In this document: positions 38,724-47,284 of the stretch, piece by piece
How the letters are laid out: the number at the start of each line of letters is the position of its first letter
How positions within the stretch are numbered: position 1 is the first letter of the stretch
Origin: Tautonia sociabilis
Lineage (GTDB): Bacteria; Planctomycetota; Planctomycetia; Isosphaerales; Isosphaeraceae
Reading direction: 5' to 3'
DNA: 64,000 nucleotides
Assembly (NCBI RefSeq): GCF_003977685.1
Contig: NZ_RYZH01000005.1
Coordinates: 1-64,000, forward strand
Notes under the pieces: model-generated
What the model saw: the letters and a program-made list of their open reading frames with translations, nothing else
What the model was told of the DNA's origin: nothing
Database searches by the model: none
Program-made: the position numbers and the translations under genes

Positions 38724-38913
38724 TCCGACCGTCGGTCGGAGTTGGCTCGGGGCTGGGTCGACCCCGGCCACCCCGGGGATGAAGATGATCGGAAATCGGG
38801 ACACCTGGGATCACCGGCCGGCGTCCTTCCACCCTCGATCCGATTCCGCCGGGACGCCTCCGGTCCCGGCGAGACGGCCCCGACTCCGAGCCCCTCCGCG
38901 AGACGCCTCGCGG
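38724..38913. terminator. Hairpins between convergent dipeptidase and cytochrome genes
   Basis: TCCGACC-GTC-GGTCGGA (38724-38740) lies 40 bases after the dipeptidase stop. CCGCGAG-ACGC-CTCGCGG (38896-38913), extended by C and G runs, lies 23 bases after the cytochrome stop. Each is well placed as the terminator of its gene. No T-runs are present, as is usual for such GC-rich DNA. Confidence 0.45.
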
Positions 38914-38935
38914 GGGGGGAAGGACGGCCGAGCGA

Positions 38936-40333
38936 TCAGAGGGTCTTCAGGTACTCGATCACCGTGCGCCGATCGTCGTCCGAGAGGAGGTCGCCGAAGG
39001 TGTGCCCCTGGTTGCCAAGCCCGAATCGGCTGGCGTCGAAGATCGACCGATCCGAGTCCCGGGCGGCCTGCTCCGGGGAGACGGGATCGAGCACCTCCAC
39101 GCGCCAGCCGACCGCCTCGGTGTCGTAGTGCTCGAAGCCGGTCGAGGGAGGGCGCCGGAAGCGGCCGGGGCGGGTCGACGAGTCGAGCAGCTGCGCCAGG
39201 GTCGGGACCGAGCCGTTGTGCAGGTAGGGCGCGGTCGCCCAGATGCCGTCGAGCGGAGGGGCCTGGTATCCGGTCAGGACCTCGTCGACGGGGTACGTCT
39301 CGCCGAACCAGCTTGCGTTGAAGTGGGAGACCAGCGCCTCCGTCCCGGCCAGGGCCCGGGCGGGGTCGGTCCCGATCACGTCCAGCTCGATGATCCGATT
39401 CGGATAGGACCGATCCTCGCCGTAGGAGCCGTGGCAGCGAGCGCAATGCTCCTCGAAGACCTCGCGCCCCCGGGCGGCCAGCCCGTCGTCGATCGGAAAG
39501 GGATAGGAGGGGGCCTCGATGCGGTTCAGGTAGGCCAGGATGTCGGCGAAGGTCGGCTCCAGCTCCTCGAACTGCTCCCGGGTCTTCTCTCCCAGGAGGA
39601 ACTGCATGATCGATCGCACGGAGCGGGCGTCGGTACGGCCGTCGTAGTACATCGTGCGCTTGTGCTTGAGCAACCACCAGGCCGGCACGTCGGTCTCGGG
39701 AAACTTGGCCCCATGGGGGAGCGGGAAGAGACGCCGCGAGAGGTCCGGGTTGCGCAGGCTGATCAGGATGGCGGCCATCTGGCCGGCGTTGACCGAACCG
39801 CGGACGGTGTTCACGGTAAAGCCGGTGAAGAAGAGCGGTCGGCCGTCGGCCCGGTAGAAGTCCCGATACAGGCCGATCAGGTCCAGCTGCGTATTGCCGA
39901 GCCCGACGTAGCTTCGGCCTCCGATCGAGCCCCCGTGGCAGGCCAGACAATCGATTTGGAACCCGACGCGGCCGGTCTTGAGATTCTCGGATCGCCGCAA
40001 CCCCATGGGGAGTCCGCCGTTCGGATAAGGAGCCGGATGCAGGCCGTACCGGGAGGCGAACGCTTCGGCGTAGGCCTCCGGGTCGGCGTCGGGGTCGGGA
40101 GCCTTCCCGTCCCAGAGCTCGGCGACCTTCCGGTAGACCTCCTCTCCCCATTCGGGCGAGAGGTAGCCGCGGAAAAGCAACGCCTCCCTGCCCCGCTCGG
40201 CGGCGGGATCGGAAGCGGTCTGGGATGAGGGCGGAGGCGGCTCCTCCGCCTCCGCTCGGCTCCCGGCCGCGGAAGCGACCGCCAGGAGCCCATAACCGAC
40301 GACCCGCCAACTGGTTCGACAATTCGCCAACAT
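38936..40333 (-). CDS. Exported dihaem cytochrome c (peroxidase-like)
   Basis: A 465-residue secreted protein with two CxxCH haem sites: CLACHGG and CARCHGS. The signal peptide (MLANCRTSWRVVGYGLLAVASAAGSRAEA in pieces, residues 8-28) fixes the ATG at 40333; a longer frame to 40528 lacks this feature. The fold resembles cytochrome c peroxidase/MauG-like or DUF1592-type electron carriers: NRIEAPSYPFPID before the second haem and PPLDGIWATAPYLHNGSVPTLAQLL after it. The last phrase is typical of dihaem peroxidase-like cytochromes. It probably moves electrons in the periplasm. It is divergent from the HlyD-type gene at 40743. Confidence 0.85.
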   Translation of the reverse strand: MLANCRTSWRVVGYGLLAVASAAGSRAEAEEPPPPSSQTASDPAAERGREALLFRGYLSPEWGEEVYRKVAELWDGKAPDPDADPEAYAEAFASRYGLHPAPYPNGGLPMGLRRSENLKTGRVGFQIDCLACHGGSIGGRSYVGLGNTQLDLIGLYRDFYRADGRPLFFTGFTVNTVRGSVNAGQMAAILISLRNPDLSRRLFPLPHGAKFPETDVPAWWLLKHKRTMYYDGRTDARSVRSIMQFLLGEKTREQFEELEPTFADILAYLNRIEAPSYPFPIDDGLAARGREVFEEHCARCHGSYGEDRSYPNRIIELDVIGTDPARALAGTEALVSHFNASWFGETYPVDEVLTGYQAPPLDGIWATAPYLHNGSVPTLAQLLDSSTRPGRFRRPPSTGFEHYDTEAVGWRVEVLDPVSPEQAARDSDRSIFDASRFGLGNQGHTFGDLLSDDDRRTVIEYLKTL

Positions 40334-40742
40334 AGTGCCGTTTCTTCCTGGCCGAGCGATCCCTGAGACTCTATAACCCTTATAGGCGGGACACCGGCCC
40401 TCGGGAACGGCCGGCAGGGAACCGGGGACATGCAAGTTGCCCCCGTTGATCGATTGTTGTACAATCCGCACGGTCCGGCCCAGGCCCGCCGCAAACGGTC
40501 GAGAGCCTGGGGCCCGAGTGGTCGACACAAAGAAAACGTCGATGACCTGACCCGGATCGGCTCACCGAAGAGCGGTACGATCCGGCCCGCCTGGCTGTTT
40601 CCTCCTTCGGGTCGACACCCAGGAGCGAGCGACGACCCGGGGCCCGTCGGCCCCGCGACATCCCCCCCCCACCCGCGCCGGCCCCGTCCTCCTGGGGCCG
40701 ACCACCCGCCATCCCTCCCTCCGCCCGACGAGGATCGGTCCC
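40334..40742. other. 409-base divergent region with promoters
   Basis: No gene is seen. Near the cytochrome start is a perfect inverted repeat CTATAA-CCC-TTATAG (40371-40385), which also offers a TATAGG-like -10 on the minus strand. The strongest promoter candidate of the window (40437-40465, plus) is inside the region. The rest, 40480-40742, is GC-rich without clear structure. Confidence 0.5.
40437..40465 (+). promoter_or_regulatory. Sigma-70-like promoter for the HlyD-type adaptor gene
   Basis: TTGCCC (-35, 4 of 6) and TACAAT (-10, 5 of 6) with the ideal 17-base spacer. The predicted start near 40472 would leave a 5' leader of about 270 bases before the ATG at 40743. Confidence 0.5.
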
Positions 40743-42245
40743 ATGAAGACCAGGACGACCAAGCGACGAATCCCCTGGCTCGCCGGCCTGCTCATGACCG
40801 CCGGCGCGGCCGGCGCCGCGGCCTTCCTGCTGCCTTCGGCGTCGTGGTCGAGCGATGCCAAGGCGCTGCTCGAGGGGGTCGCCCGCGTCCCCGTGGTCCG
40901 CACGGATCTGGCCGTCACGGTGACCGCCACCGGCGAGGTCAACAGTGCCTCCAACACGCTCATCGAGTGCGAATTGCAGCAGTTGCAAGAGCGCAGCGCC
41001 GGCGGCCAGCGCATCGGCACCAGCGGCCGATCGATGATCATCGAGATCATCCCCGAAGGCTCGGTCGTCAAGAAGGGGGACGTTCTCTGCCGGATCGACG
41101 GCTCCGAGTACGAGGAGATGATCCGCCAGAAGATCATCGAGAACGAGCAGGAAGGCTCGGAGCTGAAGCAGGCCGAGCTTGAGCTGGAGAACGCCCGCAT
41201 CTCGCTCACCGAGTTCCTCGAAGGGACCCGGATCCAGCAGATCCAGCAGTACGAGGGTCAGATCAAGCTGGCCGAGGCCCAACTCCAGCGTCAGAAGGAC
41301 CGCGTGGCCTGGGCCGAGCGCATGCTCCCCCTGGGCTACATCTCCCAGGCCCGCTATGAGCAGGAGAAGCAACTCCTGCTGAGCGATCAGATCGCCCTGG
41401 ACCGGGTCCAGGAGGCCCTCGCCAACTACGAGCGCTACACCGTCCCCAAGACGGTTCAGACGCTGGAGAGCCAGATCGCCCGCCGGCTTTCCACCGTCAC
41501 GTACATGAGGCGCCGGGCCGAGCGGAATGAGGAACGCCTCCGCGAGTACCAAGAGCAGTTGACGAACTGCACCATCCGCGCCCCTCATGACGGCTACGTG
41601 ATCTACGCCCAGGACGACGACGACCCGCCGCTGGCCGTCGGGGTGGCCGTCCATCAACACATGGACCTCTTCCATCTTCCCGACCTGGGAAACATGCAGG
41701 TTGAGGTCGGCCTGAACGAGACGATTGTCGAGCGCGTCGCCGCGGGGCAGCCCGCCACGGTTCGGGTCGTGGCCTTTCCTGGCGTCGAGTTGAAGGGGCG
41801 TGTGCTCAAGGTCGAGCAGCTTCCGAGGACGACCCGCTACAGCTGGATCAAGGACGATGTCAAGGAGTATCGGGCGGTCATCGCCATGGAGTCGTACCCC
41901 GGCCTGATGCCCAAGATGGAGGCCGAGGTCGAGATCCTCACCGACGAGCGCCCCGGGGCCCTGGTGGTCCCCGCCCGGGCCATCGCCTATGAGGGGGGCG
42001 ATCCCTACTGCCTGGTCGCCCGGGGGGAAGGGGGCATCGAGCGTCGGGTCGTCGACGTCCGGCCCGGGACGATTGACCTGCTCCACGTCCTCGGAGGGCT
42101 CGACGAGGGGGAGCAGGTCGTGCTCGACCCGACCCGGCCCGAGTTGGAGGAGCTGGTCGTCGAACACCGCCTGCCGCTGATCACTCACGATTCGAGCGAT
42201 GCCGGCTCGGCCCAGGCCTCCGCGGGATCGGCCTTGCTGCAATGA
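40743..42245 (+). CDS. HlyD-family periplasmic adaptor, long coiled coil
   Basis: A 500-residue membrane fusion protein with an N-terminal anchor (residues 12-32). It shows the first lipoyl half (TATGEVNSASNTLIECEL, with GSVVKKGDVLCRIDG), an unusually long coiled-coil hairpin (about 120-270), the second half (CTIRAPHDGYVIYAQ), and beta-barrel/proximal domains ending in a strand-rich DPTRPELEELVVEHRLPL. Adaptors of this form serve RND or ABC exporters. No pump gene follows directly: the next genes are two membrane proteins of unknown type. Start ATG has GAGG upstream. Confidence 0.85.
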   Translation: MKTRTTKRRIPWLAGLLMTAGAAGAAAFLLPSASWSSDAKALLEGVARVPVVRTDLAVTVTATGEVNSASNTLIECELQQLQERSAGGQRIGTSGRSMIIEIIPEGSVVKKGDVLCRIDGSEYEEMIRQKIIENEQEGSELKQAELELENARISLTEFLEGTRIQQIQQYEGQIKLAEAQLQRQKDRVAWAERMLPLGYISQARYEQEKQLLLSDQIALDRVQEALANYERYTVPKTVQTLESQIARRLSTVTYMRRRAERNEERLREYQEQLTNCTIRAPHDGYVIYAQDDDDPPLAVGVAVHQHMDLFHLPDLGNMQVEVGLNETIVERVAAGQPATVRVVAFPGVELKGRVLKVEQLPRTTRYSWIKDDVKEYRAVIAMESYPGLMPKMEAEVEILTDERPGALVVPARAIAYEGGDPYCLVARGEGGIERRVVDVRPGTIDLLHVLGGLDEGEQVVLDPTRPELEELVVEHRLPLITHDSSDAGSAQASAGSALLQ

Positions 42246-42423
42246 TCGTCGGGACCGGATGGGGACCCGGGCCGGCTGGCTGAAGCCGGGGGGGCCGGGC
42301 GGCCGAATCCTGGATCGTCGGGCGACGCGCGCCGGGTCCGGCCGGCTCCGGAGCCGTCTCCCTGGCCGATTCAGCGCCGCCCTCCCGAATCGACGCCGGC
42401 CGCCTCGCACCCGGGCCCGAACC

Positions 42424-42954
42424 ATGCCGACGCCGACCAAGCGCGCCCCCTCGCGGGGCCAGGCCCCGAACTCGTCCGCGTCCTCCTCCCCCGCCCTCAA
42501 CGCCGCCCTGGTCCTGGCCGCCGTCGGCTACGGCACCATGCTGCTGGTCGACCGCCGGGAGCTGTCCTGGCCTCCCCGGGAGCTCTTGTCCAGCCTCGCC
42601 ACCCTCGCCGGCTGCCTGGCGATGGTCGGGCCGCTGCTGCTCTGGAGGAAGGGGGCCGGCGAGGGAACCGTCGGCGAGCTGACCTGGATGGTCGGCGGCC
42701 TGATCCTCTGGGCCTTCGACCTCTCGGCCCTGGCCGTCGGCCGAACTCGGGGGATGGACTGGGCCGCCCCGGTCGCCCCCGAGCTGCTCGGCCCGGTCAT
42801 CCTGGCCGTCATGGTCGGCGGCTGGAGAACCGGGCGCACCGCCTGGAGCTGGACCTGGACCAGCGTCACCGGCTGGCTGCTCGGCCTGATCTGGGTCGGC
42901 ATGGGGGCGTTGGCGATGCTTCCCCAGCGTCCCTCGCTGGCCGCCCTCTCCTGA
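42424..42954 (+). CDS. Integral membrane protein, unknown
   Basis: A 176-residue protein with about four hydrophobic helices: residues 24-43, 55-75, 85-105 and 115-160. The N-terminal 23 residues are Ser/Pro/Lys-rich and probably cytoplasmic. It is not recognised as a known family. It lies 178 bases after the HlyD-type adaptor on the same strand and might be part of the same transport system. The upstream in-frame extension to 42199 overlaps the adaptor gene and is low-complexity, so the ATG at 42424 is chosen. Confidence 0.6.
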   Translation: MPTPTKRAPSRGQAPNSSASSSPALNAALVLAAVGYGTMLLVDRRELSWPPRELLSSLATLAGCLAMVGPLLLWRKGAGEGTVGELTWMVGGLILWAFDLSALAVGRTRGMDWAAPVAPELLGPVILAVMVGGWRTGRTAWSWTWTSVTGWLLGLIWVGMGALAMLPQRPSLAALS

Positions 42955-43209
42955 TCCGATCGGCGCCGAGAGGTCCCCCCCCCGCTCCGGTCAGATCCCC
43001 CCCCACCTCCGGGTGGGCGGGGGCTCGCCATCTCGCCGCGATGCTTGACGACCCAAAGCGGCTCGGATTAGCCTGGATGGTGCGTCGTCGCGGCGGTCCC
43101 ACGTCCTCGTCCGTGTCGTCCATCCCGATCACCGCCGCGCCGTCTCCCCTTGCCGGCTGGCCCGCCGCCATCCCCGGCCGAAGTCCAGTTCCAGGAGGAG
43201 CCCCTCGCC

Positions 43210-44010
43210 GTGGCCACCGACCCCCAGACCGCCCCCGACACGGCCCCGACGTGGTCCGCCTCGCCCATCGAGAACGAGTTGCCGACGTATCGGGCGATCA
43301 GCACCTGGGCGATTGGCGCCCTGACGCTGGGCGTCATCTCCGCGGCCACCTTCGCGAGCCTGAATTTCCTGATCGCCTCGATCGGCGCCATCGCCTGTGG
43401 GGCGATCGCCTTGCGGATGATCCGACGCTATCCCGACCTGCTCACCGGGGCGGGCCTTGCCAACGTCGGCATCGCCCTCGGGCTGATTACCGGGCTGGCC
43501 GCGCCGACGATCTCCTTCGTCCAGCACTCGATCCTCGCCCGGCAGGCCCGAGCCTACGGCGACCTGTTCTCCCAGACCCTCCAGGAAAAGGGCCTGGCCG
43601 ATGCGTTCTGGATCGCGCAGCCTCCCTCCCGCCGCGAGCAGACAACCCCGCAGAAGCTCCTCGCCGAGGTGGAAGCCAACTCTCAGCAGCAGATGATGGA
43701 GGGGGGCGACCCGAGGCTCATTGGCCTCCGAAGCATGGCCGAACGCCTCGCCTCCTCGAGCGAGCAGCACATCTACGTCGACGGCATCGAGGCCAAGGGC
43801 TTCGAGGGGATCACCCCCTTCGCCTACATCCGCCTCGGCCTCGACGGGCCGGAGAGCGAGAAATACCCCGCCCTCCAGTACGCCCTGATCAAGGTCGAGG
43901 CGACGAAGCATGACGGCCGTCGCGAGTGGTTCGTCCAGGATCTGACCTTCCCCTACACCTCCGGTTCCCGGGCCAACGTCGTCGAGTCGGCCCACGGCCA
44001 CGACCACTGA
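43210..44010 (+). CDS. Two-helix membrane protein with soluble C-terminal domain, unknown
   Basis: A 266-residue protein. Two close hydrophobic helices (about residues 32-75 and 85-105, resembling the DUF4190 pattern AIGALTLGVIS...LIASIGAIACGAIALRMI) are followed by a soluble domain of about 150 residues with LAEVEANSQQQMMEGGDPR and GFEGITPFAYIRLGLDG. It ends in a His-rich tail ESAHGHDH. The GTG at 43210 has AGGAGG 11 bases upstream; a TTG at 43150 would add 20 residues. No family could be named with confidence. Confidence 0.6.
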   Translation: MATDPQTAPDTAPTWSASPIENELPTYRAISTWAIGALTLGVISAATFASLNFLIASIGAIACGAIALRMIRRYPDLLTGAGLANVGIALGLITGLAAPTISFVQHSILARQARAYGDLFSQTLQEKGLADAFWIAQPPSRREQTTPQKLLAEVEANSQQQMMEGGDPRLIGLRSMAERLASSSEQHIYVDGIEAKGFEGITPFAYIRLGLDGPESEKYPALQYALIKVEATKHDGRREWFVQDLTFPYTSGSRANVVESAHGHDH

Positions 44011-44061
44011 GTCCAACGCTCGTCGGTGCTCGCCTCCCTCGCCTGGGGCCGCCGATCGGAT

Positions 44062-44091
44062 CGATCCCCCTGAAGCGTTCCGGGGGGATCG
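44062..44091. terminator. Hairpin between convergent genes
   Basis: CGATCCCCC and GGGGGATCG form a perfect 9-bp stem with a 12-base loop. It sits between the stops of the two-helix protein (44010) and QueD (44117) and can act as a terminator in both directions. Confidence 0.5.
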
Positions 44092-44116
44092 GCCCGCTCA
44101 GCGGCCCGTTGTTACC

Positions 44117-44518
44117 TCAGTCGCCGAAAATGGCGTGGCACTTCGGCGTCTCCCAGAGCGTCACCCGCACCACCGGCAGGCCCGCGTCCCGGGCCTGGCG
44201 GTAGATCAGGGCCGCGATGTTCTCGGCCGTCGGGTTGGCGTCCATCACGAACACCCGCTCGCCTAGGTCCTGAAGCACCGGGAGGATCGGATCGTCCCGG
44301 CAAAGCAGCATGTTGTGGTCCAGGTTCTCGTCGATCCAGCGCTGGACGTGCTGCTTGATGTCGCCGAAGTCGACGAGCATCCCGCGACGGTCCAGCGCCT
44401 CCCCTTCCAGGAGGATGACCGCCTTGCCGTTGTGCCCGTGCAGGTGCCGGCACTTGCCGTCGTAGTTGATGAGCCGATGGCCGTAGCAGAATTCGATTTC
44501 TCGGGCGACGCGGTACAT
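44117..44518 (-). CDS. queD: 6-carboxytetrahydropterin synthase (QueD)
   Basis: A 133-residue T-fold enzyme. The zinc ligands are His14 (CYGHRL), His27 and His29 (HLHGHN), and the catalytic Cys23 is in GKCRHLHGHN. The LVDFGDIKQ and LDHNMLL motifs and the Glu in PTAENIAALIY are also family marks. It turns dihydroneopterin triphosphate into 6-carboxytetrahydropterin, the second step of queuosine synthesis. QueC and QueE are not in the window. A promoter candidate lies 28 bases upstream. Confidence 0.93.
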   Translation of the reverse strand: MYRVAREIEFCYGHRLINYDGKCRHLHGHNGKAVILLEGEALDRRGMLVDFGDIKQHVQRWIDENLDHNMLLCRDDPILPVLQDLGERVFVMDANPTAENIAALIYRQARDAGLPVVRVTLWETPKCHAIFGD

Positions 44519-44545
44519 AGGGCCTCCTCGCGCGGTACCGTCCCG

Positions 44546-44574
44546 GTTGTATCCCCGCCCTCCGCTCCCGGCAA
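44546..44574 (-). promoter_or_regulatory. Candidate sigma-70 promoter for queD
   Basis: On the minus strand, TTGCCG (-35) and TACAAC (-10) are separated by 17 bases, and the predicted start is about 20 bases before the QueD ATG. Confidence 0.45.
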
Positions 44575-44583
44575 GGCGGCCGG

Positions 44584-45486
44584 TCAGTCGACGACCCGCT
44601 CTCCCTCCGTCGCCGTCAGCTCCCGGAAGAGCCCGGAGAGCCGCCTCGTCATCGCCCCGATCCGCCCATCGCCGACCCGACGGCCGTCGATCTCCAGCAC
44701 CGGGGCGAGTTCCCCCATCGTGCCGGTGCAGAACACCTCGTCGGCGCGGTAGACGTCGGTCAGCGAGAGGTCCTCGATCGCATGGGGGATGCCGTGCACT
44801 CGGCAGATCTCCAGTACCACCGACCGGGTGATCCCCTCGGGGCAGGCGTCGGTACGGCCGGTTCGGACGACGCCCCCGGCGACCAGGAAGACGTGGGTGG
44901 CGTTGGTCTCGGCCACGAAGCCGCGCCCGTCGAGCATGAGGGCGTCGTCGGCTCCGGCGGCGTTGGCCTGGATCTTGGCGAGGATGGAGTTGATCAGGTT
45001 GCAGTGATGGATCTTCGGGTCGAGCACATCGGGCCCGGGCCGTCGGATGGTGCTGGTAACCAGCCGGATCCCTCCCTTGTCGTAGACCGGGGGCTTGTGC
45101 TCGGCAAGGACGATCAGGGTCGGCCCCTTCGTGTTCAGGCGGGGATCCATCCCGGAGGTGTACTTCACTCCTCGGGTCAGGGTCAGCCGGATATGGACGC
45201 CGTCCCTCATGTGGTTGGCCTGGAGGGTCCGGCGGATCTCCTCGGTGATCGCCTCGTGGGTGGGGATCTCCGCGAAGGCCAGCGCCAGGGCCGAGCTGCG
45301 GAGGCGGTCGAGGTGCTCGGTCAGCCTGAAGATTCGGCCGTCGTAAACGCGCAAGCCCTCCCAGACGGCATCCCCCCCCTGCACCGCCGAGTCGAACGGG
45401 CTGATCCCGGCCTCGTCCCGGTGTGAGAGGCGGCCGTTGATGTTGACGATCAGGTTTCGGTTGCGGTCGTCGAAGGTCTGGAGCAT
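44584..45486 (-). CDS. Class IV aminotransferase (branched-chain/D-amino-acid type)
   Basis: A 300-residue fold-type IV PLP enzyme. The opening NINGRLSHRDEAGISPFDSAVQGGDAVWEGLRVYDG (in pieces) carries the substrate loops. The PLP lysine is in LDPKIHHCNLINSILAK, and the phosphate-binding and domain-closing motifs are VAETNATHVFLV and CPEGITRSVVLEI, with TDVYRADEVFCTGTMGE. It may use branched-chain amino acids or be a 4-amino-4-deoxychorismate lyase-like or D-amino-acid enzyme. It follows the sulfotransferase gene by 48 bases on the same strand; such a pairing is also known as a fusion protein (recalled). Confidence 0.88.
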   Translation of the reverse strand: MLQTFDDRNRNLIVNINGRLSHRDEAGISPFDSAVQGGDAVWEGLRVYDGRIFRLTEHLDRLRSSALALAFAEIPTHEAITEEIRRTLQANHMRDGVHIRLTLTRGVKYTSGMDPRLNTKGPTLIVLAEHKPPVYDKGGIRLVTSTIRRPGPDVLDPKIHHCNLINSILAKIQANAAGADDALMLDGRGFVAETNATHVFLVAGGVVRTGRTDACPEGITRSVVLEICRVHGIPHAIEDLSLTDVYRADEVFCTGTMGELAPVLEIDGRRVGDGRIGAMTRRLSGLFRELTATEGERVVD

Positions 45487-45534
45487 CGTCGGGGAGATCC
45501 CGGGGAGCGTTGGGAAGCGAGGGGGCGGGTCGGG

Positions 45535-46284
45535 TCAGGGGAGGAGCCGGTGCTCAAAGAGGGTCGCGTAGCAGTCCTCCGCCCGCTCGAGCACGCCGAG
45601 CAGGCGGTCGGGGACCGCATCGGGTTTGGGCGTGTAGGGCTGGAAGCCGGTCGAGCGCTCGACGCTATCGTACCAGTACTTCGCCCAGATGCCGTCCGTC
45701 TCCCTCGGCCCGGGGGGCCAGGAGAGCATCCGATCGTCGAACGGTACGCCGAGGGACCGGCAGAGGGCCGCGAGCATCCCCCTCGGGTCGTCGAGGACGT
45801 CCTTCGCGTCGACCACCGGCGGGACGGCCCCGGTCCGCTCCCGGACCCGGTTGAAGATCTCCACCTGCTGGGGGAGCCCGGTGTCCTCCAGCCTCGGCTC
45901 GGGCAGCACCTTCAGCAGCGAGGTGAGCATCTCCCGGGGCTCCCGGATCAGAAAGGCGTTGGTCACGCGGTCGAGCCACGATCGGTCGATCGATGGCAGC
46001 AGGTGGTGGGCCATCTGCTTCTGGTAGAAGATCGCCCGCCCCCCCGGCACCGGGCCGACCAACTGTTCGACGACCTTCCGCCAGTCGGCCTCGTGATGGG
46101 CGATCACTTCGGCGGCGCCGGGATGATCGAGCCCGGTTTCCTTCAAGTAGAAGGCATACAAGGGCTCGTCGCAAACCGCCGTGTCCGGCCGGTTTCCCCA
46201 CGACCGCATCATCGCGGTCGAGATGTTTCGGGGCCCGGACCACATGGCGATGCGGGTGGGATGCTCGGCCGTTGGCGCCGTCAT
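45535..46284 (-). CDS. Sulfotransferase-like P-loop protein
   Basis: A 249-residue protein of the sulfotransferase superfamily. The 5'-phosphosulphate loop is IAMWSGPRNISTAMMRSWGNR and the 3'-phosphate motif is FLIREPREMLTSLL. In between lies HEADWRKVVEQLVGP. It should use PAPS or a related nucleotide, but the acceptor is unknown. Members of this subgroup lie next to, or are fused with, branched-chain aminotransferase-like proteins, as here (aminotransferase gene 48 bases downstream). The ATG at 46284 has GGGAGAGG upstream; the in-frame extension to 46368 is rejected as it overlaps the neighbouring gene. Confidence 0.8.
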   Translation of the reverse strand: MTAPTAEHPTRIAMWSGPRNISTAMMRSWGNRPDTAVCDEPLYAFYLKETGLDHPGAAEVIAHHEADWRKVVEQLVGPVPGGRAIFYQKQMAHHLLPSIDRSWLDRVTNAFLIREPREMLTSLLKVLPEPRLEDTGLPQQVEIFNRVRERTGAVPPVVDAKDVLDDPRGMLAALCRSLGVPFDDRMLSWPPGPRETDGIWAKYWYDSVERSTGFQPYTPKPDAVPDRLLGVLERAEDCYATLFEHRLLP

Positions 46285-46318
46285 GATCGGCCTCTCCCGG
46301 GATCGGTCCCCAGACTGA

Positions 46319-47284
46319 TCAACCTCGATGGCTTCCGGCGATCGCCCGGTTGAGCGTCGCCCTCGCATTTTCAGAGGCCAGCCGGGCCGAGGTCTCCTCG
46401 TCGAATCGCCCGGCGAGCCAGGACAGCACGGCGGGGGCAGTCCCGAGGCCCTCGGCCGCCTCCTCGACCCCGAGGAACCCCGTGCCGATCGCCAGTCCGT
46501 CGACGCCCCCGGTCCGGGAGGCGAAGGCGTCGATCTCCCGGGCCAGCGCGTCGGCCCCGGCGACGAACGGGCGCCCCATCCCCAGGCCGACGACCCCCCC
46601 GAGCGACCGGAGCCGCTCGAAGTCCTCGGCCGACAGCCCGCCGGCCTTCCCGTCCTGGAGCGTCCCGAGACTGACGATCGGCACGAGTTCCCCTCCCGAC
46701 TCGCCGCAGGAGGCGATGGCCTCCCCCGCCGCCCGGGGCCCGAGGCCGGCCAGGTCGACCAGGATCCGAGGGCCGCCGAGCCCGGCGAGGGCAGCGAACA
46801 GCTCCCGATCCGATTCCCCCAGCCCGAGATCGTCCGTCGAGCCGGCGGGCCGGTCGACCAGGCCGACCAGCCGGACGGCCCGCACCCCTCGCCCGATCAG
46901 GGCCTCGAGCCGATCCGTGCCGCCTTCCGATCGGCAGATCGCCGCGGCCCCCCGGAGGCCGGCGACGGCCCAGGTCAGGGCCTCGGCCGGCTCGCGATCC
47001 AGGCGGCCCAGGTCGTCCGGGCCCGAGAGGAGCCGGCCGGAGAACTCCGCCTCGACCCGGGACATCAGCCCGGAGACCTCTGCCCAGGGGTCCTCCCCTC
47101 CCTCCGGGGAAGGCCCGAACCAGACCAGGGCGATCGCCGTCGCCGAGAGATACCCCTCGACCTGGGCGAGCCTCCCCCGGACGCCGGGATAGGACGCCTC
47201 GTCGATCCCGACCGATTCGCCGGCGTACTGCAAGGGCCACTCGACGGCCAGGTCGACCAGCCGAGTCCCGCCGAGCTGGGTCAT
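46319..47284 (-). CDS. M19 dipeptidase-like protein without zinc ligands
   Basis: A 321-residue protein that follows the membrane-dipeptidase (M19) plan: an early strand with ALVWFGPSP, then LRGAAAICRSEGG, RLVGLVD, LVDLAGLGPRA, SLGGVVGLGMGRPFV, LAIGTGFLG and the ending ASENARATLNRAI. The metal ligands HxD, bridging Glu and later His residues are absent (for instance the strand that should hold HxD reads DLAVEWPL). It is thus likely a pseudoenzyme or binding protein, or an acyl- or amino-acid recognising relative. Its ATG shares four bases with the upstream stop (ATGA), so it is translated together with the exported protein above it. Confidence 0.65.
   Translation of the reverse strand: MTQLGGTRLVDLAVEWPLQYAGESVGIDEASYPGVRGRLAQVEGYLSATAIALVWFGPSPEGGEDPWAEVSGLMSRVEAEFSGRLLSGPDDLGRLDREPAEALTWAVAGLRGAAAICRSEGGTDRLEALIGRGVRAVRLVGLVDRPAGSTDDLGLGESDRELFAALAGLGGPRILVDLAGLGPRAAGEAIASCGESGGELVPIVSLGTLQDGKAGGLSAEDFERLRSLGGVVGLGMGRPFVAGADALAREIDAFASRTGGVDGLAIGTGFLGVEEAAEGLGTAPAVLSWLAGRFDEETSARLASENARATLNRAIAGSHRG

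Noticed and set aside
40371-40385. CTATAA-CCC-TTATAG inverted repeat as a proven operator
   Set aside because: It is perfect but short, and may only reflect two -10-like boxes; noted within the intergenic entry rather than as a separate site.
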